Shown: positions 1 through 9,501 of the stretch, one piece after another
How positions within the stretch are numbered: the first letter of the stretch is position 1
Layout: every line of letters starts with the position of its first letter
Notes under the pieces: model-generated
Database searches by the model: none
What the model was told of the DNA's origin: nothing
What the model saw: the letters and a program-made list of their open reading frames with translations, nothing else
Assembly: GCF_010731815.2 (NCBI RefSeq)
Contig: NZ_AP022592.1
Location: 1-64,000 of the forward strand
Length of the DNA stretch: 64,000 nucleotides
Source: Mycolicibacterium arabiense
Lineage (GTDB): Bacteria; Actinomycetota; Actinomycetes; Mycobacteriales; Mycobacteriaceae
Direction: 5' to 3'
Program-made: the position numbers and the translations under genes

Positions 1-1258
1 TCGAAGATCGTCGCCGACCGCAAACTTGGCACGATCTTCGTTTCCGTGGACGGTCGGCTCCATCCGGCGCTGAATTTGATATCGGCGCGGCTGATTGCCG
101 GGGAGCCCGCAGAGCCGACATTCGTCAGCCCCGACGACCTCGCCAAGTGGCCTCGGGGTCCGTTGGTCGGCATCGAAGGCGCCCCCACCGAGCCTCCTCG
201 AGTGCTGACGCCAGAAGTGTCGCGCTGGGCAGTGTGCGACACCGCGTCGGAGTCGATGAGCGGCCGCCCCGTCATCACCGGGATCAACGGCGAGCTGACC
301 ATGGGGGACCGGGCGCGCGATGTCGGCAGCGATACCGCCGTGCTCGGCACATTCAATGGGCAGGCGTATGTGATCAACAACGGCGTGCGCATGCCGGTGG
401 ATCTGTCCGACCGGGCGGTGACGGATCCGATGGGCTTGGATGCCGGCGCGCCGGTGCAGTTGTCGCAGGCCATGGTCGATGCCCTTCCTGCCGGGCGTCC
501 GCTAACGGTGCCCGCGGTGCCGGGAGCCGGTGAACCCACCACGGTAAACCTGGGCACGCCTGCGCCTTTGGTCAACGGATCGGTAGTGGTGTCCCAGGAC
601 GTCGCCTCGGGCAACGATCAGTTCTACGTCGTCTTCGACGATGGCGTACAGCCGGTGTCGTCGGTCGTGGCGGCGATGCTGCGGCAACGCGATTCGTTCG
701 GTGCCTCACAGCCGCCCCGCATCTCGCCGGACATCTTGGGTGACGTGCCGGTTCGAGAAGTCTCGACGTGACGGGCTATCCCGCCGAGCCACTCAAGGTA
801 GTGGACTGGCGCGCCGACCCGTGCTGTGCGTCGCATGGGAGCGTGGAGCAACGGACCGGCAAGCCCGCCAGCGTCTCGTGGTCGGTCGCGCCCTGCCGGT
901 GACCGCGGAGCAGGAATCCCACCTGGTGCCCTCGTCGTCGGGGCTGAGGACCAGGGCCGCTTAGCCGATCAAGTCCTCCTGTCCAACAGTGCGGCGACGT
1001 GGGTGTCAACGACCGGTGCAAGCGCTGACTCCACTCGCCGAGAAACACTGTGGCTGATCAGCGAGTCCGGCGCGCTACGGCGTCCCCTTCGATGATGAAG
1101 CGCTGCAGGGACTGGGGCTCAAGAACGAGGCGCCACGCCTTGCGCCGTGGCCACTGCTGAAGGTGTGGCCTGCGGGCCCCGAACTGTCTCGGCAGGCGGC
1201 GATGACGATGCACGACACGTTGGCCGGCTCGGCCCCGATCACCGAACAAGGACGGTAA
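1..1258 (+). pseudogene. eccB: EccB, ESX core membrane protein (partial, frameshifted)
   Basis: EccB is a core subunit of the ESX/type VII secretion membrane complex, with a large periplasmic domain. The reading is open at the left edge, so the N-terminus and membrane helix lie outside the window. Frame 1 reads KIVADRKLG and LHPALNLISARLIAG, typical of the EccB periplasmic domain, and stops at 769-771. The family sequence then continues in other frames: TGYPAEPLKVVDWRADP from about 771, VLCVAWERG from about 812, GAEDQGRLADQVLLS from about 940, and YGVPFDDEALQGLG from 1076 to TAA at 1256-1258. Net indels are needed near 761, 810, 930 and 1072. The first three each look like one base missing from a C run and the fourth like a lost GC pair. 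No other nonsense codon is present, so this is either fresh decay or sequence error. The next gene, eccC, starts 5 bases downstream. Confidence 0.85.
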
Positions 1259-1263
1259 CGCAG

Positions 1264-4200
1264 ATGGCGACAGTCAAGCCCCGCCAAGGCGCGGTGAAGG
1301 TGCCGCCCACGATGGGTGGCCGGGTATCAGTGGCGGAACCGCTGGAAGCTCCGCGTCCGATACCCCGAAGTAAGGCCGCGATCATCCTGCCGGTGGTCAT
1401 GGGGGTTGCCTTCCTCGGCATCATGGCACTGATGCTTTCGCAGCCCGGTCTGCGCAGCGGGACGATGGGCATGATGACCCTGCTGTTCCCCATCATGATG
1501 ATTATCTCGATGGGGTCCTACATGTTCACCAATCGTGGCGGCGGTGGTGACAAGCAGCTGACCGGGCCTCAGCTGGAGCAGGCGCTCCGCGACTACGCCA
1601 TGAATCTCGATGAGACGCGTGAGGTCGTGCAGGATGCCGCCCGCGCTCAGCACGCTCAGTTCGAGTACCTACACCCGGAGCCGGCGCTGCTGTCCGGGTT
1701 GGTGGGATCGGCGCGGATGTGGTGCCGCACCCCCAATGACCCGGTGTTGAAGGTGTTCTACAGTCAGGTTCGCATGGGGTGGGGCACCTCGAAGGTGGTC
1801 AAGGAGTTGGAGACCAACGAGCTGGGCCGCCGGGAGGACTACGAGCCGGTCACCTATGACGCCTCGTCGGCGTTCCTGCAGACCCAAAGCAAGCTGCATA
1901 AGGCACCAAAGCCGTTGCTGCTGCGCACACCGCTGGTATGGCGCTGATCGGCCGCGACGGCATGGACACGGTGTACGGGCTGGCGCGCGCCATGATCTGC
2001 CAAGCGGCTGTTGCTCATTCGCCCCGCGACTTCAAGATCATGATCGTCACCGACGACATTGCTCGCTGGGAATGGTGCAAGTGGCTGCCGCACTGCGCGC
2101 ATCCGACGCAGCGCGACCGCGGCGGCCCCACCCGGATGGTGTGGTTGACCGGGGAGCAGATGGACGCGGCAGTAGGCACGGAGTTGCACGGCCGCGACGC
2201 CTTCCGCACGGGCGCCACCACGACACCGCACTGGCTGGTGATCGACGACCGCCGTCGCCGAGGCGATGATCGGCATTGGGAAACGATGACCCGCGCCAGC
2301 GGCGTGGCGGGGGTGACGTTCGTGGCTCTCTCCGATGAGCCCGGCCGCGGTGTCGGATTCGAAGACACCAATACGTTCTGGGTCTCGCAGAATGAGGTTA
2401 TCCATCGGGGCCAGTGGTTTTGCCGCCCCGACACCATGGATCTGGCCAGCGCGCGGGTGCTGGCGCGCAAGATGGCCCGCTACCGCGTCGAGGGCGAACG
2501 ATCACGCAGCGTCATCGACGACGACGCCCTCGACGCCGATCTGTACAAGATCATAGGCATCGACGATCCAGGCAACCTGGATGTCGAGAAGCTCTGGGCG
2601 CCAACGTTGTCGGGTCCGCCCTTCGAGGGCAATCCGTGGGGCGCCAAGTGGATGCAGTTCCCGATCGGTGTGGATCCCAACGGAGCACCGGTCTATATCG
2701 ACTTCAAAGAGACCCATGAGGGCGGCATGGGACACCACATGGTGATCGCCGGAACGACGGGCTCGGGCAAGTCCTCGTTTCTGACGACTCTGATCCTGTC
2801 TGCCGCGTTGACTCATTCACCGGAAACGCTGGTGTTCGCGTTCTTCGACTTCAAGGGCAAGACGACGGCCAACATGGTAGCCGGGCTCCCGAACGTCGTT
2901 GCCGCCATGGGCAACTTGAAGGACGATTCACTGTGGATCGAGCGCATGGGCGACGTCATCAACGGCGAACTGGAGCGCCGCAAGTCACTGCTCGACCGAG
3001 CCGGGATCAGCGAGGTGGCCGAGTACGAGTATCGCCGCATCCATCTCGGGCACCGCCTGGAGCCGCTGCCCGTGCTCATCATCGTCATCGATGAGTTCAC
3101 GCAGATGTTCATCGAAGCACCCGACTCGAAGAAGATCGTCGATGAGATCGGCCGCCAGGGCCGCGCCTTGAACGTGAAGATGATCTTGGGGTCCCAGCGT
3201 CTCGGACACGAGATGCAGTCGGGCATCATGGCCAACATCCCGATCCGTGTGGGTCTGCGGACTCTGGACGCGGGTGAGTCGATGGCCATCATCGGAACCG
3301 ACGAGGCCAAGCACCTTCCCGAAAAGCCCGCGGGCGCAGGTCTGTTGCGCGTGCAGGGTCGCGATCGGCTGGTGCGCTTCCAGTCCGCGTTCGCCCGCAA
3401 GGTTTACCACCCGCCGCGACGGGTGGTCGCCGAAGCGGTGCGCACCCAGGCGGGATACATGGCGCCGGAGGTGTTCACCGCCGCACCGATGGCAGCGATT
3501 CCCACCGCACCCAAGCTCGCGGCTGCCCCGGTGGAATCGACCGACACCGTGCTCGGCGCGGACGGTCAGCCGATCCGCGAGATCGAGGCCTCCATTAAGT
3601 CGCTCCGCGAGCAGACCAGAGTGCCTGTTCACCAGATGTGGCTTCCGCCGCTTGAGCCGGTCCCGGTCGGGGAGCTGGTGCGTCGTCTGCGGCGCAAGCC
3701 CTGGTACCAGGACTACGGACACACTGCGGGTCTGCAGTTCCCCATCGGGATGGAGGACCGACCCTTCCAGCACGCCCAGCGGGTGTACTCCCTGGATTTC
3801 TCCTCGGGCAATTGCGCAGTCATCGGCCAGCAGAGTTCCGGTAAGACCACCGCGTTGACGACGATCATTACCGGCGCCGCGATGATGTATCACCCGAAGC
3901 GCGTCCAGTTCGTGGTGATCGCCATGGGCGGTCCGCTTCTCAACGACGTCGAGGCCCTGCCCCACGTCAGCTCGTTCGCTCGGGCGGGGGACCGGGAGCG
4001 GGTGCAGCGCACGATCGCGGAGATGAAGTTACTGGTCGAGGAGCGCGAGGAGGCGTTCAGTCGACTTGGATTGACCATCGAGAGCTTCCGCGCCCGCAAG
4101 TTCGGCGGGGAGGCCGGCCCGGTACCGGATGACGCGTTCGGTGAGGTGTTTCTCGTCATCGACGGGTGGCAGCAGTTCCGGACGACTTTCGGTGAGGACA

Positions 4201-5423
4201 TGATGTCCGAGCTTGGTGTGATCATGGAGCGCGGCAACAGCTTGGGCGTGCGCGCCATCGTCGCCGCGGCTGGCTGGATCGCCGGCGGATTCCCGTCCTG
4301 GATGTCGAACTCGTTCACCCTCAATGTTGAACTGTCGCTGGGCAGTCAAGACGATCCGTCGAAGAACAATCGCGATGTCGCCAAGAAGGTTCCCTTCGGT
4401 AAGCGTGAGCTGATCGCCGATCCCAACGACGAGAACGCCGAAACCGTGACCGAGACCATCAGCGGTCGCGGTACGTCGATGGCGGGCTACCACTTTCAGG
4501 CCGCATTGCCCGTCTTGTCCGCACCGGACGGCCGGACGATAGGCCCCCGCGAAGCCGCTGCGGTCATCACCGAAATGACCGGCATCGAGCAGGTCGCACG
4601 GGTCAGGATGCTGCCCAGCACGGTAGGTCTCGAGCAGGTGTTCGCCGCCCAACGCGACGCGCGCCCGGGACTGGTCCCGTTCGGCATCTCCGAGGTAGGC
4701 CTGGTGGCGGCGGAAGCCGACTTCAATCGGTCACCACATCTGCTGTTCATCGGCAATCCCGAGTGCGGCCTCTCCAACTCGCTGGCAGCGGTCGCACGAT
4801 CGATCATGCGGTGCTACCGGCCTGAGGAGGCCCAGATCTATGTCGTCGACCCCGGCAACTCCTTAGTCAGAGTCGTTCAGGGCGAACACCTTGGGCGCTA
4901 CATCGGCGAAGACGGGGTGGAATCCGAGGGCTACACCTACTACGAGGACGATGTGCGGGCGATGACCCGACACATCGACGCGCTGCTAGCTCCGCGAATG
5001 CCCCGCGGCCGAGCCGGGCAGGAAGAACTCGCCCAGGCCACGCGGTCGTGGTCGGGACCGGAGATCTTCGTCCTCGTCGACGACGAGCAGATCGTGGCGG
5101 GATGGAGCGCTGGTGCCAACATGTTCCGCGCCGATGGGAAGGGCCCCGCGGTGGAGGGATTGACCAAGTACATCGACCGCGCACGCGAGGTCGGGCTGCA
5201 CCTTATCGTCGGACGGCGCTTCCCGTGGGGACCGGCCATGTCGTCCCCGCTTGCCGGCCGACTCATCGCACAGACCGCACCGACCGTCGTCTTGGACGGC
5301 GCGCGCGCATGGGCGAGCCATCAGAGGCGTGCGCGCAGCCAGGCAGCCGGTAGGTCGCGGCATCTACGTCACCGACCGGCTCTCTGCACCCGCCCAAATC
5401 GCAAAGGTCCTGCCCTTGAGTGA
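1264..5423 (+). pseudogene. eccC: EccC, FtsK/SpoIIIE-type ATPase of ESX (frameshifted)
   Basis: EccC is the motor ATPase of ESX secretion and recognises substrate C-termini. ATG at 1264 opens MATVKPRQG, followed by two membrane helices (about residues 40-85). The frame ends at 1945-1947 after TPLVWR, and the family sequence resumes one frame over (ALIGRDGMDTVYGLARAM, ATG at 1938). Adding one G at about 1941 restores TPLVWALIG. Three nucleotide-binding domains follow: Walker A GTTGSGKSS near 2757 with Walker B VLIIVIDEF near 3077, a second GQQSSGKTT near 3832, and a degenerate third GNPECGLSN near 4750. Near 5307-5320 and 5413 the frame slips again, and GRGIYVTDRLSAPAQIAK is read in another frame before TGA at 5421-5423. 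The long frame 1938-5423 could still give a 1161-residue protein lacking the N-terminal helices. Confidence 0.88.
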
Positions 5424-5822
5424 TCCGGGACAACGGCTCGGAGAGGTCGTGGACGCAGCAAGACTGGATTTGGGCTTGTCCAAGATGGACCTGGCCAAGG
5501 TCGCCAGAGTGGGGCGCTCCACCATCACCGACCTAATCAACCGCGGAAAGGTCCCCGGGAAGTCACGCGCGCCCGCATAGAAACCGCGCTCGGCTGGACT
5601 GCAGGCAGCTTCGGGACAGTCCTCGACGGCGCCGATCCGAAGCTGCGCTCAGATACCGAGTATCCGATGAGCGGGACCACGAAGGTCCTCGTGGAACAGC
5701 TTTCGCAAATCTCGCTGGAAGCCCACGCCGGGGCGGCGGCCGCGGAGACGCTCAGTAGGCGCCTAAGCGTGATTGGCGAGCTTGCGGAATCGGCAGCGCA
5801 GCTCGCGGCACGCACCCGCTAA
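5416..5822 (+). pseudogene. Small XRE-type HTH regulator (frameshifted)
   Basis: The probable start is TTG at 5416, overlapping the eccC stop. The first frame reads GQRLGEVVDAARLDLGLSK, an HTH-like core (MDLAKVARVGRSTITDLI) and ends at 5578-5580. One extra G at about 5558 would continue it as TRARIETALGWTAGSFGTV and LEAHAGAAAAETLSRRL to TAA at 5820-5822, about 135 residues. The tail is predicted helical. The arrangement (HTH, then R-ARIETALGW-GS, then a helical tail) matches the HTH protein at 24012-24383, so the two look paralogous. Lying between eccC and the PE/PPE pair, it may control the ESX operon, but that is inference. The exact start is uncertain. Confidence 0.6.
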
Positions 5823-5876
5823 AACAAGTGTCGAGACCATGGGCCAGTAGCGGGGATAATGACAAAGTGACGAAAA

Positions 5877-5895
5877 GTCCGCACTAAGAGCGGAC
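5877..5895. promoter_or_regulatory. Short perfect hairpin upstream of PE gene
   Basis: GTCCGC-ACTAAGA-GCGGAC is a perfect 6-bp inverted repeat with a 7-base loop. It lies in the 185-base gap between the HTH gene and the PE gene, just after a TA-rich stretch (GATAAT at about 5855). It could be an operator for the neighbouring HTH protein or a weak attenuator. No U-tract follows, so a classical terminator is unlikely. Confidence 0.3.
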
Positions 5896-6007
5896 AGCCG
5901 GCGAATACCAAAGTTGTTGAATGCCAATGTGGCTGCGCTGGTGGCAGCCCTTGGCGATCCGCTCTAGTCTCGGCTTATCAAGTTCCAAGGTCCTTAGGGG
6001 GCTCATC

Positions 6008-6306
6008 GTGACCTTTTCGTCGATCCGGTCGGGGTTGCTGCTCAATCCGTAGCTGAAGCTACCGGGACAGCGACAACCGCCGGTGTTCTCACCGGTTCCG
6101 CGCCGGCCATGACCGCAGTCGTCCCGATGGGAAGTGAGGAGGTGTCGGCCCTCCTGACGACCGCCATCCAGGCGCACAACGCGCAGTTCCTCGCCCAGAC
6201 CGGAGTCAACGTCGCGGATCGAGCGATGTTCGCCAGCGACGTCGCGATCTCCGGGGTGATGTCCACCGCGACCGAGGCGGTCAACCAAGCCTCGCTGCTG
6301 CTCTGA
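6008..6306 (+). pseudogene. PE family protein (5' frameshift)
   Basis: PE proteins pair with PPE partners as helical hairpins and are exported by ESX. The reading VGVAAQSVAEATGTATTAGV, then a tail ending VNQASLLL before TGA at 6304-6306, is a complete PE-like domain of about 99 residues. In its own frame it has no start codon after the stop at 5995-5997. A GTG at 6008 lies 6 bases after AGGGGG and joins the domain if one T is added to the T run at 6014-6017, giving the usual start V-T-F-F-V-D-P. The gene is therefore frameshifted at its start, or the T run is one base short in the sequence. The PPE partner starts 5 bases downstream. Confidence 0.72.
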
Positions 6307-6310
6307 GAAC

Positions 6311-7639
6311 ATGCCGGTCCAATATTGGGGACTGACCCCGGAGGTCAATGCGATTCGGCTGACCACCGGGCCCGGGGCCGCGGCGATGGCACCTGTTCTG
6401 ACTGGCTATCAGGCCGCCGGGATCACGCACATGCAGCAAGGTGCGCAAATGATGACCACGGCCGCCTCCACTGCCGCCAACAGCTGGTGGGGCCAGGGCG
6501 GTACTTCCATGACGGCGGCGGCTGTACCAAAGTCGGAGTGGCAGATCGAGGCCGGTGCTCACGCAGCGAAGGCGGGCGCGCTGATCGGCGAGGCCGCGGC
6601 GGCTCACTCTTGCGCGGTCGCCGCGACCATCCCGTACCCGGTGGTCGTCGCGAACCGCATCCGCGAGGCGACGCTGCAGGCCACCAACATCATCGGGCAG
6701 AACACGCCGGCCATCGTCGAAGCGGACGTCGAGTACGGCGAGTACTGGGCCCAGAATGCGACGGCCATGACCGGCTACGCCACCGCGGCGGCGGGGATCG
6801 CCTCCGGGCTCAGCGTCCCGTTGCGGCCACCGATGGCGACGGCGGGGAATCCCGCGGCTCTGGCCGCTGGGATGGCCAGCATGGGCGCTCAAGGGGTTCA
6901 GTCAGGCGTACAAGCATCCATGCAAGGGCTCAGCGCCCCGCTGCAGGCCGCCGGTCAGGCCGTCTCCTCGGCAGCTCCGGCGGCACTGTCGGCGGCCACC
7001 AGCGCCGGAACGGGACAATCGGGAGCACAGTCGGGTGGCGATGTCGGCACCACGGGTGCCCCGCAGCTGGGTCAGCCCGGCGGGAGCGAGCTGCTCGGGT
7101 CTAGCCAGTCGATGATGGGCATGGCCAGCTCGCTGCCCCAGATGGCCCAGGGCATGACCCAACCTCTGTCCCAGCTCGCGCAAGCACCCCTGCAAATGGG
7201 TGGCCAGCTCAGCGGCTTGATGGGATCGATGGGCGGCATGGGTGGCGGGCCCGGTGGCGGCCTGTCGGCCAGCTCGCCCGGCGCCAACCTGGCTTCGTCG
7301 ATGAGTGGGGTCAACGGAGGGTTCGGCGCTGGCGGTGGACCGGTATCGGCGGCGCTGACCAAACCCGCTGGCACCGGCATGAGTAGCGGCACCATCGGCA
7401 TGCCCTCGGCCTGGTGGGGCCCGGCCTCAGCGGCGGACGGCTCCGGGGCTACCGGGCAGAACAAGCCGACAGCAGCAGCGCGAGAGGGTATGCCGGCCAT
7501 GGGATCTGGTGCACCCATGGGCTCTGGAATGCCCGGGGATGATGCCAATGGGCGCGGCCCAGGCCGGACAGCGCCGCGACCAGGGCGCAGGCCGCAGCGA
7601 GGACGACACCTCGCTGTCGGTGGTCCTCGACGACGCTGA
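6311..7639 (+). CDS. PPE family protein (C-terminal frameshift)
   Basis: Secreted PPE partner of the upstream PE protein and likely client of EspG at 8423. The N-terminus PVQYWGLTPEVNAIRL is a PPE start with TPE in place of PPE. WWGQGG near residue 55 is the WxG turn and YGEYWAQNA near 140 is typical. After about residue 180 the protein becomes Gly/Met/Ala/Ser-rich. As read it has 442 residues, but the last 35 (RGPGRTAPRPGRRP) look like wrong-frame sequence. Removing one G from the run at 7535-7538 gives GMPGMMPMGAAQAGQ, then the acidic tail DDTSLSVVLDDAEAIPIL and NGVVYTDGGRVIG. The true stop is unclear, since that frame runs into the next gene. Confidence 0.82.
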   Translation: MPVQYWGLTPEVNAIRLTTGPGAAAMAPVLTGYQAAGITHMQQGAQMMTTAASTAANSWWGQGGTSMTAAAVPKSEWQIEAGAHAAKAGALIGEAAAAHSCAVAATIPYPVVVANRIREATLQATNIIGQNTPAIVEADVEYGEYWAQNATAMTGYATAAAGIASGLSVPLRPPMATAGNPAALAAGMASMGAQGVQSGVQASMQGLSAPLQAAGQAVSSAAPAALSAATSAGTGQSGAQSGGDVGTTGAPQLGQPGGSELLGSSQSMMGMASSLPQMAQGMTQPLSQLAQAPLQMGGQLSGLMGSMGGMGGGPGGGLSASSPGANLASSMSGVNGGFGAGGGPVSAALTKPAGTGMSSGTIGMPSAWWGPASAADGSGATGQNKPTAAAREGMPAMGSGAPMGSGMPGDDANGRGPGRTAPRPGRRPQRGRHLAVGGPRRR

Positions 7640-7774
7640 GGCGATCCCCATCCTGACCGCCAATGGTGTGGTCTACACCGACGGGGGGAGGGTGATCGGC
7701 TCGCCGGCAACCGGCGCAACACATGACGACAACAACTCGCACACATCCCACGCGGGAAACGAAAGGAAGTGGAC

Positions 7775-8077
7775 ATGTTCCAGACCGACTCAACCAAGCT
7801 GCGCAACGCGGCAAGCAGCCTGGACGAAATCAAGAACCAGACGCTTAATGCGCTGGGTCGCTACGTCACGATGAACCAGGACCTCGGCGGTAGCGCATTC
7901 GTCGGTGTCGCCTCGGTGGCCTCGATGAAGACCACCGAAGAAGTCGCCACCACCGGCCGCAACGTGTCGGCGCGATTCGATCAGGTGATCCAGGCCATGC
8001 AGATCGGCGCCAATGAGTACGACCGCGTCGAGGCCGAGAACCAGGCCCAGCTGTCCAGCGTCGCCACCCAGGCGTAA
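7775..8077 (+). CDS. Esx (WXG100-like) secreted protein, EsxB position
   Basis: Small helical-hairpin ESX substrate of 100 residues. ATG at 7775 is preferred over GTG at 7769 because GAAAGGA (7761-7767) is correctly spaced for it. The protein is helical throughout and the central turn reads LGGSAFVG, so the canonical WxG is absent. The C-terminus carries EYDRVEAEN, a good YxxxD/E type VII secretion signal, consistent with the signal-bearing (CFP-10-like) partner. It is followed 37 bases later by the second Esx gene, which has its own strong ribosome binding site. The pair probably forms a heterodimer. Unlike most neighbours, both genes are intact. Confidence 0.82.
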   Translation: MFQTDSTKLRNAASSLDEIKNQTLNALGRYVTMNQDLGGSAFVGVASVASMKTTEEVATTGRNVSARFDQVIQAMQIGANEYDRVEAENQAQLSSVATQA

Positions 8078-8114
8078 CCCACCCACCGACAACGAATTTC
8101 AAAAGGAGATCCCC

Positions 8115-8408
8115 ATGGAGGGTATGCGGTACGACCACGCGAAGATGGCTGACCACGTGGCTGCGCAAGCCGGGTTGGTCGCCCATCTGAACGGCCTCAA
8201 GGACCAGGCGCTCAACACGCTTGCTCAGACCCAGGACTTCTGGACCGACAAGGGCGCCAACGCCTACGCCGAGGCCCAGCGCTCCATCGTCCAGGCCTAC
8301 GAGCAGGTCTTCGAGACCATCAACCGGCACGGTCACGCGACCGGCGGGGCGTCGAGCAATACGTCGGTCGGCGACGCAGCGAACGCCGCCCGCTTCGTCG
8401 GCATCTGA
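8115..8408 (+). CDS. Esx (WXG100-like) secreted protein, EsxA position
   Basis: Second Esx substrate, 97 residues. ATG at 8115 follows AAAAGGAGA at 8101-8109. The turn reads DFWTDKGANAY, a relaxed W-x-x-x-G form of WXG. The helices on either side (KMADHVAAQAGLVAHLNGLK and AEAQRSIVQAYEQVFETI) fit the family. The tail RFVGI is short and no clear YxxxD/E signal is seen, so export probably depends on the partner at 7775. Reading frame intact. EspG follows 14 bases later. Confidence 0.83.
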   Translation: MEGMRYDHAKMADHVAAQAGLVAHLNGLKDQALNTLAQTQDFWTDKGANAYAEAQRSIVQAYEQVFETINRHGHATGGASSNTSVGDAANAARFVGI

Positions 8409-8422
8409 GTAGGGACTGACCC

Positions 8423-9379
8423 ATGGGAGCGCAGCTGTCGACCAACTCCGAAGGACTGTGGCTGACAGCTGCGCTCTCTGGGGTCACCAGACTTCCCGCA
8501 GCACTGCGGGTCCGACCCGTGGGCGACACCGAAGCCATGCTGGCCTCCCATCCGGGCCTACCCGTTCTCGAGGAAGCGGGGGTGTGCCAGGGGCGCACAC
8601 TAGATCCCGACGTACAGGAATGGCTTCTCACCCTGGGCCGCTGCGACATCGACGTGTCGATCAGGGTGACCCGACCGGTTGAGCGCGCCGAGCGCCTCAC
8701 CGGCCCCCCCGAAATCTTTCAACCGCCGGCGGATCCGCTCAAAGAGCCACTCGCCGCTGCCGCCGCGCTACGCGAATGGCGCGCACACCAAGCAGCCGAT
8801 CGCACAGCGGTCCTGTGCCGCCGAGACGGCAAATGGGTTGTCGCAGCGCGCGTCTGGCAGACCGGCGAGGAGCTCGTCGACGAGGTGACCATCAGCCCTC
8901 TGGAGGGCGAAACGACGCTGATCCAGGCCGTCAACGACCTACTCGGCGAGGAACTTCCGGCCGACTTCGAGGGCATCAACATCGAGGCTCAACGCCTGGA
9001 GCCGGTGCTGGGGAGCTGGCAATCCGACCCCCAGGGCTACGACGTGATCGGCGAGCTGCTGAAGTTGGGGCTGACCGCCCGCCAAGCTCGCGTCGTCGTC
9101 GCAGTCTCCGACACCGGCGCGGTACGAGCCGCCATCGGCGCCACCCAGTATTCACTCGATGGCCCGGAGTTTGCGGCCACCGGAGCGATGGTTGTCGACT
9201 CCCTGATGGGGCGAGTGGTCGTCTCCTCCAGCACCGGTGACGATCAGCAGCGCTGGACGATGCTGTTCCCCGGCACCGCGGCGCGCGTCGGACGCGCCGT
9301 CAGTGACGTCCTGCAGGCTCTGCCCAGCGGCACGGGCTGGGAGCGGCACCAAAGAAATCAGACATTTCACGCACGCTAA
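8423..9379 (+). CDS. espG: EspG, PE/PPE-specific cytosolic chaperone
   Basis: EspG proteins bind the tip of PPE proteins in the cytosol, keep PE-PPE dimers soluble and guide them to their own ESX system. At 318 residues this is slightly longer than usual (about 280-300). The N-terminus reads LSTNSEGLWLTAALSGVT. The central segment DRTAVLCRRDGKWVVAARVW and the later ARQARVVVAVSDTGAVRAAI fit the repeated beta-sheet halves of the fold. No signal peptide or membrane helix is present. It lies between the Esx genes and espI as in plasmid ESX loci, and its reading frame is intact. Confidence 0.8.
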   Translation: MGAQLSTNSEGLWLTAALSGVTRLPAALRVRPVGDTEAMLASHPGLPVLEEAGVCQGRTLDPDVQEWLLTLGRCDIDVSIRVTRPVERAERLTGPPEIFQPPADPLKEPLAAAAALREWRAHQAADRTAVLCRRDGKWVVAARVWQTGEELVDEVTISPLEGETTLIQAVNDLLGEELPADFEGINIEAQRLEPVLGSWQSDPQGYDVIGELLKLGLTARQARVVVAVSDTGAVRAAIGATQYSLDGPEFAATGAMVVDSLMGRVVVSSSTGDDQQRWTMLFPGTAARVGRAVSDVLQALPSGTGWERHQRNQTFHAR

Positions 9380-9413
9380 TGTGCCTAACGTCGTGGACGC
9401 CTGAATTCTGAGA

Positions 9414-9443
9414 TTGATAGCCTCTGTGCGACACAGATATTCA
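9414..9443 (+). promoter_or_regulatory. Candidate promoter with palindromic operator, upstream of espI
   Basis: TTGATA (9414-9419) and TATTCA (9438-9443) are spaced by 18 bases, an acceptable -35/-10 pair. The spacer holds a perfect palindrome, TCTGTG-CGA-CACAGA (9423-9437), where a dimeric repressor would block RNA polymerase. It lies in the only sizeable gap (122 bases) inside the second half of the ESX locus, ahead of espI with its AGGAGGG ribosome binding site. This suggests espI-eccD-mycP-eccE can be transcribed separately from the upstream genes. Confidence 0.45.
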
Positions 9444-9501
9444 CCGATTCGAGGAGCCTTCAATTGCTCCCCGGTGGAAGTCGGCAGGAGGGCGGGGCTA
9501 A

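Noticed and set aside
5884..6892. Minus-strand readings opposite PE and PPE
   Set aside because: They are antisense shadows of conserved PE/PPE sequence and have no domain signature.
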